Shown here: piece by piece, positions 1 to 9,147 of the stretch | How positions within the stretch are numbered: the stretch's first letter is position 1 | Layout: every line of letters starts with the position of its first letter | Source of the DNA: Moritella sp. 5 | Lineage (GTDB): Bacteria > Pseudomonadota > Gammaproteobacteria > Enterobacterales > Moritellaceae | Direction of reading: 5' to 3' | Assembly (NCBI RefSeq): GCF_018219455.1 | Contig: NZ_CP056122.1 | Location: forward strand, 3,162,001 to 3,226,000 | DNA: 64,000 nt | The notes under the pieces: generated by a model | What the model saw: the letters and a program-made list of their open reading frames with translations, nothing else | Database searches by the model: none | What the model was told of the DNA's origin: nothing | Program-made: the position numbers and the translations under genes

Positions 1-322
1 AAGAATAGTACCCATTTATAGGCACTAATAATAGGGAGGTAATAAATTTTAATAACTTTACTATTATATGTCGTAAATAAGCACCGCAGGCGTTACAACG
101 CAGCCGTTCCATGATGTGTTGCTCTGGAAAAAAAGAGCTTTGCCCTGTGATCCGTAAGAAGCTTGCAGGCTCATATTTAGTGAATTTCCCCAAGTTGCAT
201 TCAGGACATAATTCACCTTTGGCTAACGATGTTAGCGCATGCTGTATTACTTTGGCTTTCGTGCGCTTAGTTTGGTTATATTTGGCTTGTTGAATAATGC
301 AGGGCTGGTGGTAGCAGGGCAT
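1..322 (-). CDS. Transposase fragment, IS66-like zinc-finger region (partial, open at window edge)
   Basis: Reading the minus strand from an ATG at 322 gives an open frame with no stop down to base 1. It contains a zinc-ribbon pattern: CPEC, then the stretch YEPASFLRITGQ, then RLRCNACGAY, with two CxxC pairs. This spacing and the FLRITGQ core resemble, from memory, the N-terminal zinc-finger region of IS66-family TnpC transposases. After CGAY the sequence turns AT-rich and no longer looks like the family, so I read this as a remnant of an element and not an intact gene. The start lies exactly against the decayed GTPase gene on the other strand, which suggests the element interrupted it. The plus-strand reading of the same bases has no recognisable content. 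The family name is a recollection; the zinc motif is seen directly. Confidence 0.55.
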   Translation of the reverse strand, partial: MPCYHQPCIIQQAKYNQTKRTKAKVIQHALTSLAKGELCPECNLGKFTKYEPASFLRITGQSSFFPEQHIMERLRCNACGAYLRHIIVKLLKFITSLLLVPINGYYS

Positions 323-585
323 ATGCACAAAGCCCGTAAAGAGATCACGAAGTTATGCGCAAATGGATCTCATTATCGAAGTACTCGATGCACGGATTCT
401 TTATAGCAGCGAGAATCCAGTGATCTCTGATTTACGTGGTGATACCCCTTGTATTAATATTCTCAATAAAAACGATGATAATGGGCATTCCAAACGTGGG
501 AAAATCAACAACGATTAATATCCTCGCTAATCGTATTATTGCTAAGACGGGTAATGAGCCAGTTGTGACGAAACAGCCGCAGTGA
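297..585 (+). pseudogene. rbgA: Decayed ribosome-biogenesis GTPase RbgA/YlqF
   Basis: Three pieces in different frames together read like the N-terminal half of RbgA/YlqF, a circularly permuted GTPase that assembles the large ribosomal subunit. Piece one (from 297, clear at 314-355) reads AGHMHKARKEITKL, matching the family's GHMHKARKE start. Piece two (360-477) reads MDLIIEVLDARILYSSENP and ends [13 protein letters not shown], the G4 NKxD motif. Piece three (481-585) reads [10 protein letters not shown], the P-loop, and stops after [12 protein letters not shown]. At least one frameshift separates pieces one and two. The linker between the NKxD motif and the P-loop is deleted, and everything after switch I is gone. 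It cannot make a working protein. An intact copy presumably exists elsewhere. Confidence 0.75.
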
Positions 586-620
586 TTGAGCATTTAACCG
601 TTATAATCTTAACTAGCGTT

Positions 621-662
621 AAAAAAAAGCGCCTCTCGTTACAGTAACGAGAGGCGCTTTTT
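621..662. terminator. Strong bidirectional rho-independent terminator
   Basis: A GC-rich perfect stem (AGCGCCTCTCGTTA against TAACGAGAGGCGCT) is flanked by an A-run on the left and a T-run on the right, so it can end transcription from either side. It most likely ends the minus-strand gene at 702-1196. Confidence 0.85.
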
Positions 663-701
663 ATTATTGATTAACGCTAAGTATTCATCTTCCTTAACGC
701 T

Positions 702-1196
702 TTATTTGATGATTAGACGCACATCGTCATCATCACCAAGTTCAATAATGAACTGTTCCTTACCGGCTTTCACAGAACGACTCACCCATTCTAATGGAAT
801 TGTGATTGAGCCCATTTCACCATCAAAAATTTCATCTTGATTGAATTGAAAATCAGCATCGTTATCTGGGTGACAACCTAGTGCGTACGCTAATGTACCT
901 CGCTCGATTGGCGAGATATCACTTGAAACATTATTCATAATGAAAACGCCGTGCTCAGCCATCAAGGTTAATTGTGCTTTTAGTTTTTTAGGGTTCAGTT
1001 GATTAACATCTGGCCAGAAGTTAAGACCTTTACTTAATGCTTCAACTTCATTGTTACCGTTCTCATCAACAACTTTAGAACCTTTAAATTTCGTAGGGTC
1101 CCAAAGATCATCATAAGTAGGGGTAAAAGTCTTTGCTGCTAACGCTTCAGCTTCAATAGGCAAAACTTCATCAAGAGAAAATATAATTCGTTTCAT
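702..1196 (-). CDS. Hypothetical acidic cytosolic protein
   Basis: A 164-residue protein beginning MKRIIFSLDEVLPIEAEALA. I chose the ATG at 1196 over the upstream in-frame start at 1232 because GAG lies a suitable distance before it and the extra 12 residues look like leader sequence. It is acidic, has no signal peptide or membrane segment, and ends with a run of aspartates (GDDDDVRLIIK). The middle contains GLNFWPDVNQLNPKKLKAQL. I do not recognise a family. It is a single gene between aroG and a strong terminator, read in the same direction as aroG with about 110 bases between them, so it may be partly cotranscribed with aroG. Its codon use and base composition look like the neighbours'. Confidence 0.75.
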   Translation of the reverse strand: MKRIIFSLDEVLPIEAEALAAKTFTPTYDDLWDPTKFKGSKVVDENGNNEVEALSKGLNFWPDVNQLNPKKLKAQLTLMAEHGVFIMNNVSSDISPIERGTLAYALGCHPDNDADFQFNQDEIFDGEMGSITIPLEWVSRSVKAGKEQFIIELGDDDDVRLIIK

Positions 1197-1307
1197 TTTG
1201 GTCCGCTCTTTAATGACAAAAGCACAAACCAAAGTTTGTGCTTTATAATATGCTAGGACTATATACCTAAACAGCGTTGTAATGCAAGTCAGCTAACCGC
1301 TTGCTTA

Positions 1308-2366
1308 TTAAACTGTACGGCGTGTCGCAACTGCTTCAGATAGCTGTGCCATCATAGTTTCAGTGTCAGCCCAACCAATACAAGCATCAGTGATACTTTG
1401 ACCGTAAGTTTCAACTTTACCGTTAACAAGATCTTGACGACCTTCAACTAAATGGCTCTCAACCATCACACCAAAGATACCTTTGTTACCAGCACTAATT
1501 TGACCAGAAACATCAGTTGAAACATCCATTTGTTTTTGGAATTTCTTTTCACTGTTAGCATGGCTAAAATCAATCATGATATTAACGTCTTGCTTAGCCG
1601 CTTCTAACTGAGTTGTAATTGTGGCTACATCGTCAGCAGAATAGTTTGTCGACTTATTGCCACCACGTAGAATAAGATGACAATCAGGATTACCTGCTGT
1701 TGAGATAATCGCAGAGTGACCAAATTTAGTGACAGATAAAAAATGGTGCGGCGCGTTTGCACTACCAATTGCATCGATAGCAACTTTAATTGTACCGTCT
1801 GTACCATTTTTGAAACCAACTGGGCAAGACATACCAGAAGCCAGTTCACGGTGAACCTGAGACTCTGTCGTACGTGCGCCAATTGCGCCCCAACTCATTA
1901 AATCACCGACATATTGCGGTGTGATCATATCTAAAAATTCACCCGCTGTTGGTAAACCCATTGCATTCACATCAAGCAATAGTTTACGTGCGATACGTAC
2001 ACCATCATTTAATTGGAAGCTATCATCTAGATACGGGTCATTGATTAAACCTTTCCAACCAACAGTTGTACGTGGTTTTTCAAAATAAACACGCATCACA
2101 ATTTCAAGCGTATCTTTATACTTCTCACGCAATGCTACTAGTCGCTCTGCATATTCTAATGCAGCCACTGTATCATGAATAGAACAAGGACCAACGATCA
2201 CTAAAAGGCGATCATCTTCTTGCTTAAGAATTTGGCTAATGCTATTGCGTGATTCAAATACTGTTTTAGTCACATCATCAGAAGCAGGGTATTTTTCCAA
2301 CACTGCAATTGGCGGTAATAATTCTTTTACTTCACGGATTCTAACGTCGTCTGTTTGATAATGCAT
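1308..2366 (-). CDS. aroG: 3-deoxy-7-phosphoheptulonate (DAHP) synthase, class I alpha
   Basis: Condenses phosphoenolpyruvate and erythrose 4-phosphate to DAHP, the first step of the shikimate pathway to aromatic amino acids, in the cytosol. The 352-residue length is that of the AroF/G/H type. GPCSIHD (about 59-65), the substrate loop KPRT (97-100), GARTTESQ (163-170) and GFKNGTDG (184-191) are all intact. The N-terminal extension that carries feedback sites in this class is present, but I cannot tell from the sequence whether phenylalanine, tyrosine or tryptophan is the inhibitor, so the symbol is by family. The start follows a 190-base upstream region shared with a divergent gene. I saw no convincing TyrR box. 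Confidence 0.95.
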   Translation of the reverse strand: MHYQTDDVRIREVKELLPPIAVLEKYPASDDVTKTVFESRNSISQILKQEDDRLLVIVGPCSIHDTVAALEYAERLVALREKYKDTLEIVMRVYFEKPRTTVGWKGLINDPYLDDSFQLNDGVRIARKLLLDVNAMGLPTAGEFLDMITPQYVGDLMSWGAIGARTTESQVHRELASGMSCPVGFKNGTDGTIKVAIDAIGSANAPHHFLSVTKFGHSAIISTAGNPDCHLILRGGNKSTNYSADDVATITTQLEAAKQDVNIMIDFSHANSEKKFQKQMDVSTDVSGQISAGNKGIFGVMVESHLVEGRQDLVNGKVETYGQSITDACIGWADTETMMAQLSEAVATRRTV

Positions 2367-2560
2367 ACTACTAATATTCCTTTATTCGGCCCGTGGGCAT
2401 TCATACTCTAATGTTATATTGTCCGCATTCAATGTAACGTCTATTTCACTCGGAAGCAATTACAAATCACATAAAAATTCAGTGGATATTATAAGAGATA
2501 TTCTTATCTTATCGAGATTAAGGTAAAATCCACCACAAATGAGTTAAATTTGGAAACCCC

Positions 2561-2875
2561 ATGCTATTAAAAACTGAAGATGAATTAATTGACTTTGCCT
2601 ACGACACATTCCTAGACAGTGCACAAACAGAGTTATCCCCTGCAGATCAAATCTTATTTGCCATGCAATTCGAAGATCGAGGTGCGGTTGATATCGTCAG
2701 CCTAGGTGATGATTGGCCAGCAAACGTAGCAATGGGTATCAATGATAATGAGTACTGCGAATTACATATTGGGCTTGTTGACGACAACGACCTGTTAAAT
2801 GATGTATTCGGGCGCGTATTAGTTAAGAAAAAAACTAACGATAATTTTATCCATATTCTTTGGAAAACTGAATAA
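2561..2875 (+). CDS. yciU: DsDNA-mimic-like protein, DUF440/YciU family
   Basis: A small, very acidic 104-residue protein. The pattern TEDELIDFAYDTFLDSA, then LSPADQILFAMQFEDRG, DDW, and the closing NDVFGRVLV and FIHILWK follow Escherichia coli YciU and Haemophilus HI1450 closely. HI1450 was proposed, from its structure, to mimic double-stranded DNA and bind HU-like partners; that function is known for the family only as a proposal. GGAA lies before the ATG. It is divergent from aroG and precedes argA in the same direction with 76 bases between them, so cotranscription with argA is possible. The family assignment is firm; the molecular role is not established. Confidence 0.85.
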   Translation: MLLKTEDELIDFAYDTFLDSAQTELSPADQILFAMQFEDRGAVDIVSLGDDWPANVAMGINDNEYCELHIGLVDDNDLLNDVFGRVLVKKKTNDNFIHILWKTE

Positions 2876-2951
2876 TCAAACGTTAGTGACTTGCTTTCAT
2901 CTTCGAATTAAGGAATATTAGCGTTTAGAATAAGCATTATAATCCAAGGAG

Positions 2952-4280
2952 ATGGAATTGAGTCAACAAGATAACCAGTTAGTACGGTGGTTTCGCCAAT
3001 CAGCCCCGTACGTCAATGCCCATCGCGATAAAACAATCGTACTCACATTGGGCGGTGAAGCGATTGCACACGCTAATTTTATTAATATCGTCAATGATAT
3101 CGCCTTATTAAATATTCTTGGCATTCGTATTGTACTGGTGTTTGGTGCTCGCCCACAAATCAACACAATATTGGCTCAACACAATTGTGAAAGTGTATTC
3201 CACAAGCGACAGCGAGTCACCGACGAACAAGCTTTCCCGCTAATCAAGCAAGTCATTGGCCAACTCCAATATGAGATCACAGCAGCATTCTCAATGGGAC
3301 TGGTCAACACCCAGATGCACGGCGTAAAAATTAATATTGTCAGTGGTAATTTTATTACTGCGCAACCGATGGGTGTTGATGAAGGCATTGATTTTTGTCA
3401 TACCGGCCGTGTTCGGCGTGTCGATACCGATGCATTAGAATATCAACTGGCACAAAATGCCATCACAGTCATTCCCCCGCTCGGCTATTCCGTTACCGGT
3501 GAAAGCTTTAATCTAAGTGCCGAGGAAGTTGCAACCAAAATTGCCATTAAACTAAATGCACACAAACTGATCAGTTTTTGTTCTGCTCAAGGTGTGCTGG
3601 ATTATAACGGTAACCTAATTTCTGAAATGTTCCCAGAGCAAGCCCAAGAACGTCTAGCCGAGATTGATGCTCAAGGTGGCATTAATAGTGGTACCGCATC
3701 TTATTTACGTGCCGCAATCAATGCGTCATTAGCAGGGGTTCCTCGTTGTCATTTGGTGAGTTACAAAACCGATGGTTCACTATTACAAGAGCTGTTTTCA
3801 CGTGATGGTGTCGGCACCCAGATTGTCCGTCAAAGTGCCGAGCAAACTCGCCCAGCCAAAATTGAAGATGTGGCGGGTATCATGGTGCTCACACAACCCT
3901 TAGTTGATCAAGGCATGCTAGTGCAACGAACAAGAGAGCAGCTATTAAGGGATATTGAACACTTCACTGTGGTTGAGCGCGACGGCACGATCATTGGCTG
4001 TGCGTCACTGTATTGCTTCTCTGATAATATTGCTGAAATGGCGAGTGTCGCTACTCACCCAGAATATCGACGTTTAAGCCGCGGTGACTTATTGGTCAAA
4101 GAAATCGAAAGACAAGCGAATCTGCAAGGAATGGATAATCTGTTCGTCCTCACCACACACAGTATTCATTGGTTTAGAGAGCGTGGTTTTGATCCTGTTG
4201 AATTAGACCAGTTACCACTAGAAAAACAAGAATTGTATAATCTACAACGTCGTTCAAAAATATTGATGAAAAAGCTGTAA
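2952..4280 (+). CDS. argA: N-acetylglutamate synthase ArgA
   Basis: Makes N-acetylglutamate from glutamate and acetyl-CoA, the committed step of arginine synthesis. The 442-residue length equals classic bacterial ArgA: an amino-acid-kinase-like regulatory domain (roughly 20-290, with [12 protein letters not shown] and LGGEAI) followed by a GNAT acetyltransferase domain (from about 295, with [18 protein letters not shown] and [11 protein letters not shown]). The kinase-like domain normally binds arginine for feedback inhibition. The Shine-Dalgarno AAGGAG (2946-2951) touches the ATG at 2952, too close for ideal use. A TTG at 2958 has a 6-base spacing and could be the true start, shortening the protein by two residues. 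No clear ArgR box was seen. Confidence 0.95.
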   Translation: MELSQQDNQLVRWFRQSAPYVNAHRDKTIVLTLGGEAIAHANFINIVNDIALLNILGIRIVLVFGARPQINTILAQHNCESVFHKRQRVTDEQAFPLIKQVIGQLQYEITAAFSMGLVNTQMHGVKINIVSGNFITAQPMGVDEGIDFCHTGRVRRVDTDALEYQLAQNAITVIPPLGYSVTGESFNLSAEEVATKIAIKLNAHKLISFCSAQGVLDYNGNLISEMFPEQAQERLAEIDAQGGINSGTASYLRAAINASLAGVPRCHLVSYKTDGSLLQELFSRDGVGTQIVRQSAEQTRPAKIEDVAGIMVLTQPLVDQGMLVQRTREQLLRDIEHFTVVERDGTIIGCASLYCFSDNIAEMASVATHPEYRRLSRGDLLVKEIERQANLQGMDNLFVLTTHSIHWFRERGFDPVELDQLPLEKQELYNLQRRSKILMKKL

Positions 4281-4353
4281 ACATAAAGCGTAGGTTTATC
4301 ACCTACGCTACCTTTAATCTAAATACTGCATGTCTAATGTGATGACTGTGGCG

Positions 4354-5325
4354 CTAACGTAAATAATCGCTGGCTACGGCATGTAATGCACGGACATGCG
4401 CGTCGTCGTCGTTTAAACACGCAATAAAACGGTAATCCTCACCGCCGGCACCCACAAACACTTCTTTATTCTCTATCGCCATTTCTTCTAACGTTTCTAA
4501 ACAATCGACAGCAAACGCAGGCGCAATCACATCTAACGACTTAGTGCCACTTTCAGCCAATTTAATTAAGGTTTCATTCGTATATGGCTGTAACCATTCT
4601 GCTTTACCAAAACGAGATTGATAACAATGCACAACCTCATCTTCGGCTAAGCCTAAACGCGCACAAAGTAATGCGGTCGTTTCAACACAATGGTCAGCAT
4701 AAATATCACCTTTTTCAACGAGGAACTTAGGGATACCATGGTAAGACAATAACAATTTATCTGCCCTGCCCTTTTCTGCCCAATGTCGTTCAATACTCAG
4801 TGCCAGCGCATCAATAAAGGCTGCGTTATTATGGTAATGCTTCACTAAGCTCACACTTGGTACATCGATATTTGTTTGCAGATAATGAGCCACTTGATCA
4901 AATACCGGCGCAGTTGTTGTTGAGGAATACTGTGGGAATAACGGTAACACAACAATATGCTCTGACCCCGTTTGTTGTAGCTTAGCAATGGCATTTTTAA
5001 TGCTGCGTTCACCATAGGTCATTGCCAGTTCAACATTGACATTTTGACCCGCCTCTTCGAATAAGGCTGCCAAGGCTTTTTGTTGTAATAGACTGTAGTG
5101 TAATAAAGGTGAACCATCCTCAAACCAAATTGATTGGTAGGCTTTAGCAACACGTTTACTGCGCAAAGGTAAAATGACACCGTTTAATAGTGGTAACCAA
5201 AATAATCGCGGAATGCTAACAACACGAGGATCAGAAAGAAATGGTTTTAAAAATGCTTTAACACCCGCTGGTGTTGCCGATTCAGGCGTACCAAGGTTAA
5301 CCAATAACACACTTTGCTTAGTCAT
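4354..5325 (-). CDS. hemH: Ferrochelatase HemH
   Basis: Inserts ferrous iron into protoporphyrin IX, the last step of haem synthesis, at the inner membrane surface. The 323-residue product has the N-terminal LVNLGTPESATP, the metal-site SYHGIP (194-199, catalytic His196), the signature YQSRFGKAEWLQPYT (about 235-249) and the glutamate-bearing CLETLEE (about 275-281). Three in-frame starts exist (GTG 5340, ATG 5334, ATG 5325). I chose 5325 because it begins the conserved region directly, though none has a strong ribosome-binding site. It follows adk in the same direction, matching the htpG-adk-hemH order in Escherichia coli, but a terminator separates them here. Confidence 0.95.
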   Translation of the reverse strand: MTKQSVLLVNLGTPESATPAGVKAFLKPFLSDPRVVSIPRLFWLPLLNGVILPLRSKRVAKAYQSIWFEDGSPLLHYSLLQQKALAALFEEAGQNVNVELAMTYGERSIKNAIAKLQQTGSEHIVVLPLFPQYSSTTTAPVFDQVAHYLQTNIDVPSVSLVKHYHNNAAFIDALALSIERHWAEKGRADKLLLSYHGIPKFLVEKGDIYADHCVETTALLCARLGLAEDEVVHCYQSRFGKAEWLQPYTNETLIKLAESGTKSLDVIAPAFAVDCLETLEEMAIENKEVFVGAGGEDYRFIACLNDDDAHVRALHAVASDYLR

Positions 5326-5413
5326 ATTACCCATAATCACTATGTCGTTTAACGAATAAAGCTATTCTATGTGATTAAACGCATTGGATCCAACAACTCA
5401 CTGAGATTTAGCT

Positions 5414-5443
5414 ATAAAAAAACCCTGAGCATGCTCAGGGTTT
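5414..5443 (-). terminator. Rho-independent terminator of adk
   Basis: A perfect 22-base palindrome (AACCCTGAGCA/TGCTCAGGGTT) is followed on the minus strand by seven T residues. It sits between adk and hemH, implying hemH has its own promoter. Confidence 0.9.
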
Positions 5444-5484
5444 AGTAACCGTATACAGATTAATCGAAAGGGGTTATGCCCTAT

Positions 5485-6141
<657 letters not shown>

Positions 6142-6299
6142 TTAAATTGACTTAGCTTGTTTAAATTGCTTAAATTTCAGAACGGCTAGACTACACGGGA
6201 AATCCGATGTGTTCAAGTCCAGCTCGGTTTTGTTACTTTTTTGTATACAACTTTGTGAGTAATGCGATAAAAATAATACCCACAAAGTTAAGTCCGAAA

Positions 6300-8210
6300 T
6301 TAACCAATTAAACGGTTCATACGTGCAATAAATGCAGCAGGATCGTCTAAACTACCACGTTCGGTAAGCTGAGCTTGCTCTAACAATAGTTGAACCCAGT
6401 CAGCAAATACGGTTTCATCTACTTCATCAGCAACACGTTTAATCATTTCGTGCTCAGGATTTAGCTCAAAAATGTACTTTTGTGGTGGTACAGCTTGACC
6501 TGCAGATTCCATCAACTTAATCATCTGGCTGCTCATACCATCTTCGTTTGTTACCACGCAAGACGGTGTTTCAGTTAGACGATGAGTTAAACGAACGTCG
6601 GCTACTTTTTCACCTAATGTTGATTTAGCACGCTCAAGGAAACTTGCAAACTCTTCAGTTGCCTCTTCTTTCGCTTTTTTAGCGTCTTCATCATCGAGTG
6701 CACCAAGGTCAAGATCGCCCTTAGTTACTGATACTAATTGCTTACCATCGAAATCTGTTAAGTGTGATAGTAACCACTCATCGATACGGTCTGTTAATAG
6801 TAATACTTCAATGCCTTTCTTCTTGAAGATTTCAAGGTAAGCACTGTTTACCGCTGTTGTGTAGTTATCAGCTGTGATGTAATAAATCTTATCTTGGTCT
6901 TCTGGCATGTTTTCGATGTATTTACCGAAACCAACTTCTTGTGCAGGACCACCAACAGATGTTGAAGAAAAACGTAATAAAGAAGCAATCTTTTCTTTAT
7001 TCGCCATATCTTCAGCTGGACCTTCTTTCAGTGCTTGACCGAATTCATTCCAGAATTTGAGGTATTTCTCATCATCATTCTTAGCCATGCGCTCAAGCAT
7101 CGTAAGTACACGCTTAGTACAAGCAGTACGTAATGATGTTGTTACTTTATTATCTTGTAAGATTTCGCGAGATACGTTTAGTGGTAGATCATTCGAATCT
7201 AATACACCCTTCACGAAACGCAGGTAAGTTGGCATGAACTGCTCTGCGTCATCCATAATGAATACACGTTGAACATACAGTTTTAGACCATGTTCTTTTT
7301 CACGGTTCCACATGTCAAACGGTGCGCGCGCAGGAATGTAAAGTAGGCTGGTGTATTCTTGCTTACCTTCTACACGGTTATGGCTCCATGTTAGTGGATC
7401 TTCAAAATCGTGTGCGATGTGCTTATAGAACTCTTGATACTCTTCGTCTTTCAGTTCATTTTTCGATAATGTCCACAATGCGCTTGCACGTGTTACCGAT
7501 TCCCATTCACCTGGTACTGCAGGTGTTTTTTCACCGTCAGGACCTTCTGATTCAGGTTGTTCTTCTTTCCACATTTCAACAGGGATGCTGATGTGGTCAG
7601 AGTATTTGTTTACGATTTGACGCAGTTTCCATGCATCTAATAAATCATCTTCGCCTTCACGTAAGTGCAAGATGATTTCAGTACCACGGCTTTCTTTCGT
7701 GATCTCAGCAAGGCGATAGTCGCCTTCACCTTCTGATTCCCACTGTACAGCTTGGTCCGCAGCTGCGCCCGCTGCACGTGTATTTACTGTCATCATATCT
7801 GCTACGATGAAACCAGAATAAAAACCAACACCAAACTGACCGATTAATTGCGAATCTTTCGCTTGATCACCCGATAAGTTGTTAAAGAATTCTGACGTAC
7901 CTGAACGTGCTATCGTACCTAGGTGCGAGATAACATCTTCACGTGACATGCCGATACCGTTATCAGAAATCGTAATTGTACGCGCTGTTTTATCAAGCGA
8001 TACACGCACACGTAATTCACCGTCATTTTCATATAAACTGTTATCTGATAATGCTTTAAAACGAAGTTTATCGGCTGCATCTGCCGCATTAGAGACGAGT
8101 TCACGTAAAAATATTTCTTTATTTGAATATAAAGAATGGATCATTAATTTAAGCAGCTGCTTAACTTCAGCTTGAAAACCGTGAGTCTCAGTATTAACTG
8201 TATCAGTCAT
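6300..8210 (-). CDS. htpG: Chaperone HtpG (bacterial Hsp90)
   Basis: ATP-dependent homodimeric chaperone that remodels client proteins in the cytosol, together with DnaK. The 636 residues show the N-terminal GHKL ATPase: [39 protein letters not shown] and [12 protein letters not shown]. The middle domain contains [10 protein letters not shown] and the C-terminal dimerisation region follows. Initiation is clear: AAGGAA lies nine bases before the ATG. A textbook sigma-32 promoter lies about 65-95 bases upstream, so it is a heat-shock gene here too. Confidence 0.97.
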   Translation of the reverse strand: MTDTVNTETHGFQAEVKQLLKLMIHSLYSNKEIFLRELVSNAADAADKLRFKALSDNSLYENDGELRVRVSLDKTARTITISDNGIGMSREDVISHLGTIARSGTSEFFNNLSGDQAKDSQLIGQFGVGFYSGFIVADMMTVNTRAAGAAADQAVQWESEGEGDYRLAEITKESRGTEIILHLREGEDDLLDAWKLRQIVNKYSDHISIPVEMWKEEQPESEGPDGEKTPAVPGEWESVTRASALWTLSKNELKDEEYQEFYKHIAHDFEDPLTWSHNRVEGKQEYTSLLYIPARAPFDMWNREKEHGLKLYVQRVFIMDDAEQFMPTYLRFVKGVLDSNDLPLNVSREILQDNKVTTSLRTACTKRVLTMLERMAKNDDEKYLKFWNEFGQALKEGPAEDMANKEKIASLLRFSSTSVGGPAQEVGFGKYIENMPEDQDKIYYITADNYTTAVNSAYLEIFKKKGIEVLLLTDRIDEWLLSHLTDFDGKQLVSVTKGDLDLGALDDEDAKKAKEEATEEFASFLERAKSTLGEKVADVRLTHRLTETPSCVVTNEDGMSSQMIKLMESAGQAVPPQKYIFELNPEHEMIKRVADEVDETVFADWVQLLLEQAQLTERGSLDDPAAFIARMNRLIG

Positions 8211-8273
8211 TACTTATTCCTTTGTTCTAATGGGTGATTCAGATTAAAACTATCTGAATTTATTCGTTAATAG

Positions 8274-8304
8274 ATAGATGGGTTTGTTATCAGTGTTTTC
8301 AAGG
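8274..8304 (-). promoter_or_regulatory. Sigma-32 heat-shock promoter of htpG
   Basis: Reading the minus strand, CTTGAAA (8303-8297) is followed after 14 bases by CCCATCT (8282-8276). This matches the sigma-32 consensus CTTGAAA and CCCCATnT with allowed spacing. It would start transcription about 60 bases upstream of htpG. Confidence 0.85.
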
Positions 8305-8484
8305 GCAGTTTATAATTTTTATCTGTGAGCTCTAACGCAACAACTATAAAATACACTACAAAATAATATTAAATATAAGAAAGTCCTTGCACATTAGTAT
8401 ACTAACCACCAATATATTGCGCACAACTTAAATTAATTAATACACATTAGCACTCGTGCTCATTCTATTATTAAGGTACTTAAA

Positions 8485-8964
8485 ATGACTACACTTTATG
8501 ATTTCGAAGTAACTACAATCACAGGTGAACAAAAAAAACTCAGTGATTATAAAGGCCAAGCAGTGTTGATTGTAAATACAGCAAGTAAATGTGGATTTAC
8601 TAATCAATATGCCGAATTAGAAGAGTTACACCAGAAATATGGCAGCAAAGGACTCGCTATTTTAGGCTTCCCTTGCAACCAATTTAAACAACAAGAGCAA
8701 GGTTCAGATGCGGACATCAACTCATTTTGCCAGCTGAACTTTGGCGTGACGTTCGATATGTTCAGTAAAATCGATGTTAACGGAAATAATGCAGACCCAC
8801 TTTATAATTGGCTTAAAACAGAAGCAAAGGGCATATTAGGCAGTAAAGGTATTAAATGGAATTTCACTAAATTCTTAGTAAACCGTGATGGCGATGTTGT
8901 CGATCGCTTTCCACCGACCTTGTCACCAAAAGGCATGGTTAAAGACATTGAAATACTACTGTAG
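8485..8964 (+). CDS. Glutathione peroxidase (cysteine type, BtuE-like)
   Basis: Reduces hydrogen peroxide and organic or lipid peroxides, using a thiol donor (glutathione or thioredoxin). The 159-residue thioredoxin-fold protein has the catalytic loop NTASKCGFTNQY with Cys36 in place of selenocysteine, the FPCNQF motif (about 70-75) with the second tetrad residue Gln, and KWNFTKFLV with the tetrad Trp and Asn. The cysteine in FPCNQF is typical of the resolving or structural cysteine seen in bacterial members. AAGG lies before the ATG. It is a single gene, divergent from htpG. Real electron donor unknown. Confidence 0.93.
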   Translation: MTTLYDFEVTTITGEQKKLSDYKGQAVLIVNTASKCGFTNQYAELEELHQKYGSKGLAILGFPCNQFKQQEQGSDADINSFCQLNFGVTFDMFSKIDVNGNNADPLYNWLKTEAKGILGSKGIKWNFTKFLVNRDGDVVDRFPPTLSPKGMVKDIEILL

Positions 8965-9147
8965 ACTTTCTTTTTTTAAATAAAGTATTTAATAGTTACA
9001 ATAGCTTAGTTAAATGACTGGCTATTTTTTTAGATAAAGCTAACTATTTAATCTCGTTTATTTTTACAAAAAACAACCCTCATAAGGGGTGGAGTTTCGC
9101 CTTTCTCTGTCGTATAGTATGCGCAATTCATTATAGGAAGGCTTTAC

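Noticed and set aside
111-293. Plus-strand frame of 60 residues
   Set aside because: It lies antisense to the zinc-finger transposase-like frame, which has recognisable content on the minus strand; this frame has none.
7322-7591. Plus-strand 89-residue frame inside htpG
   Set aside because: It is a shadow of the coding strand of htpG; the latter is fully conserved there.
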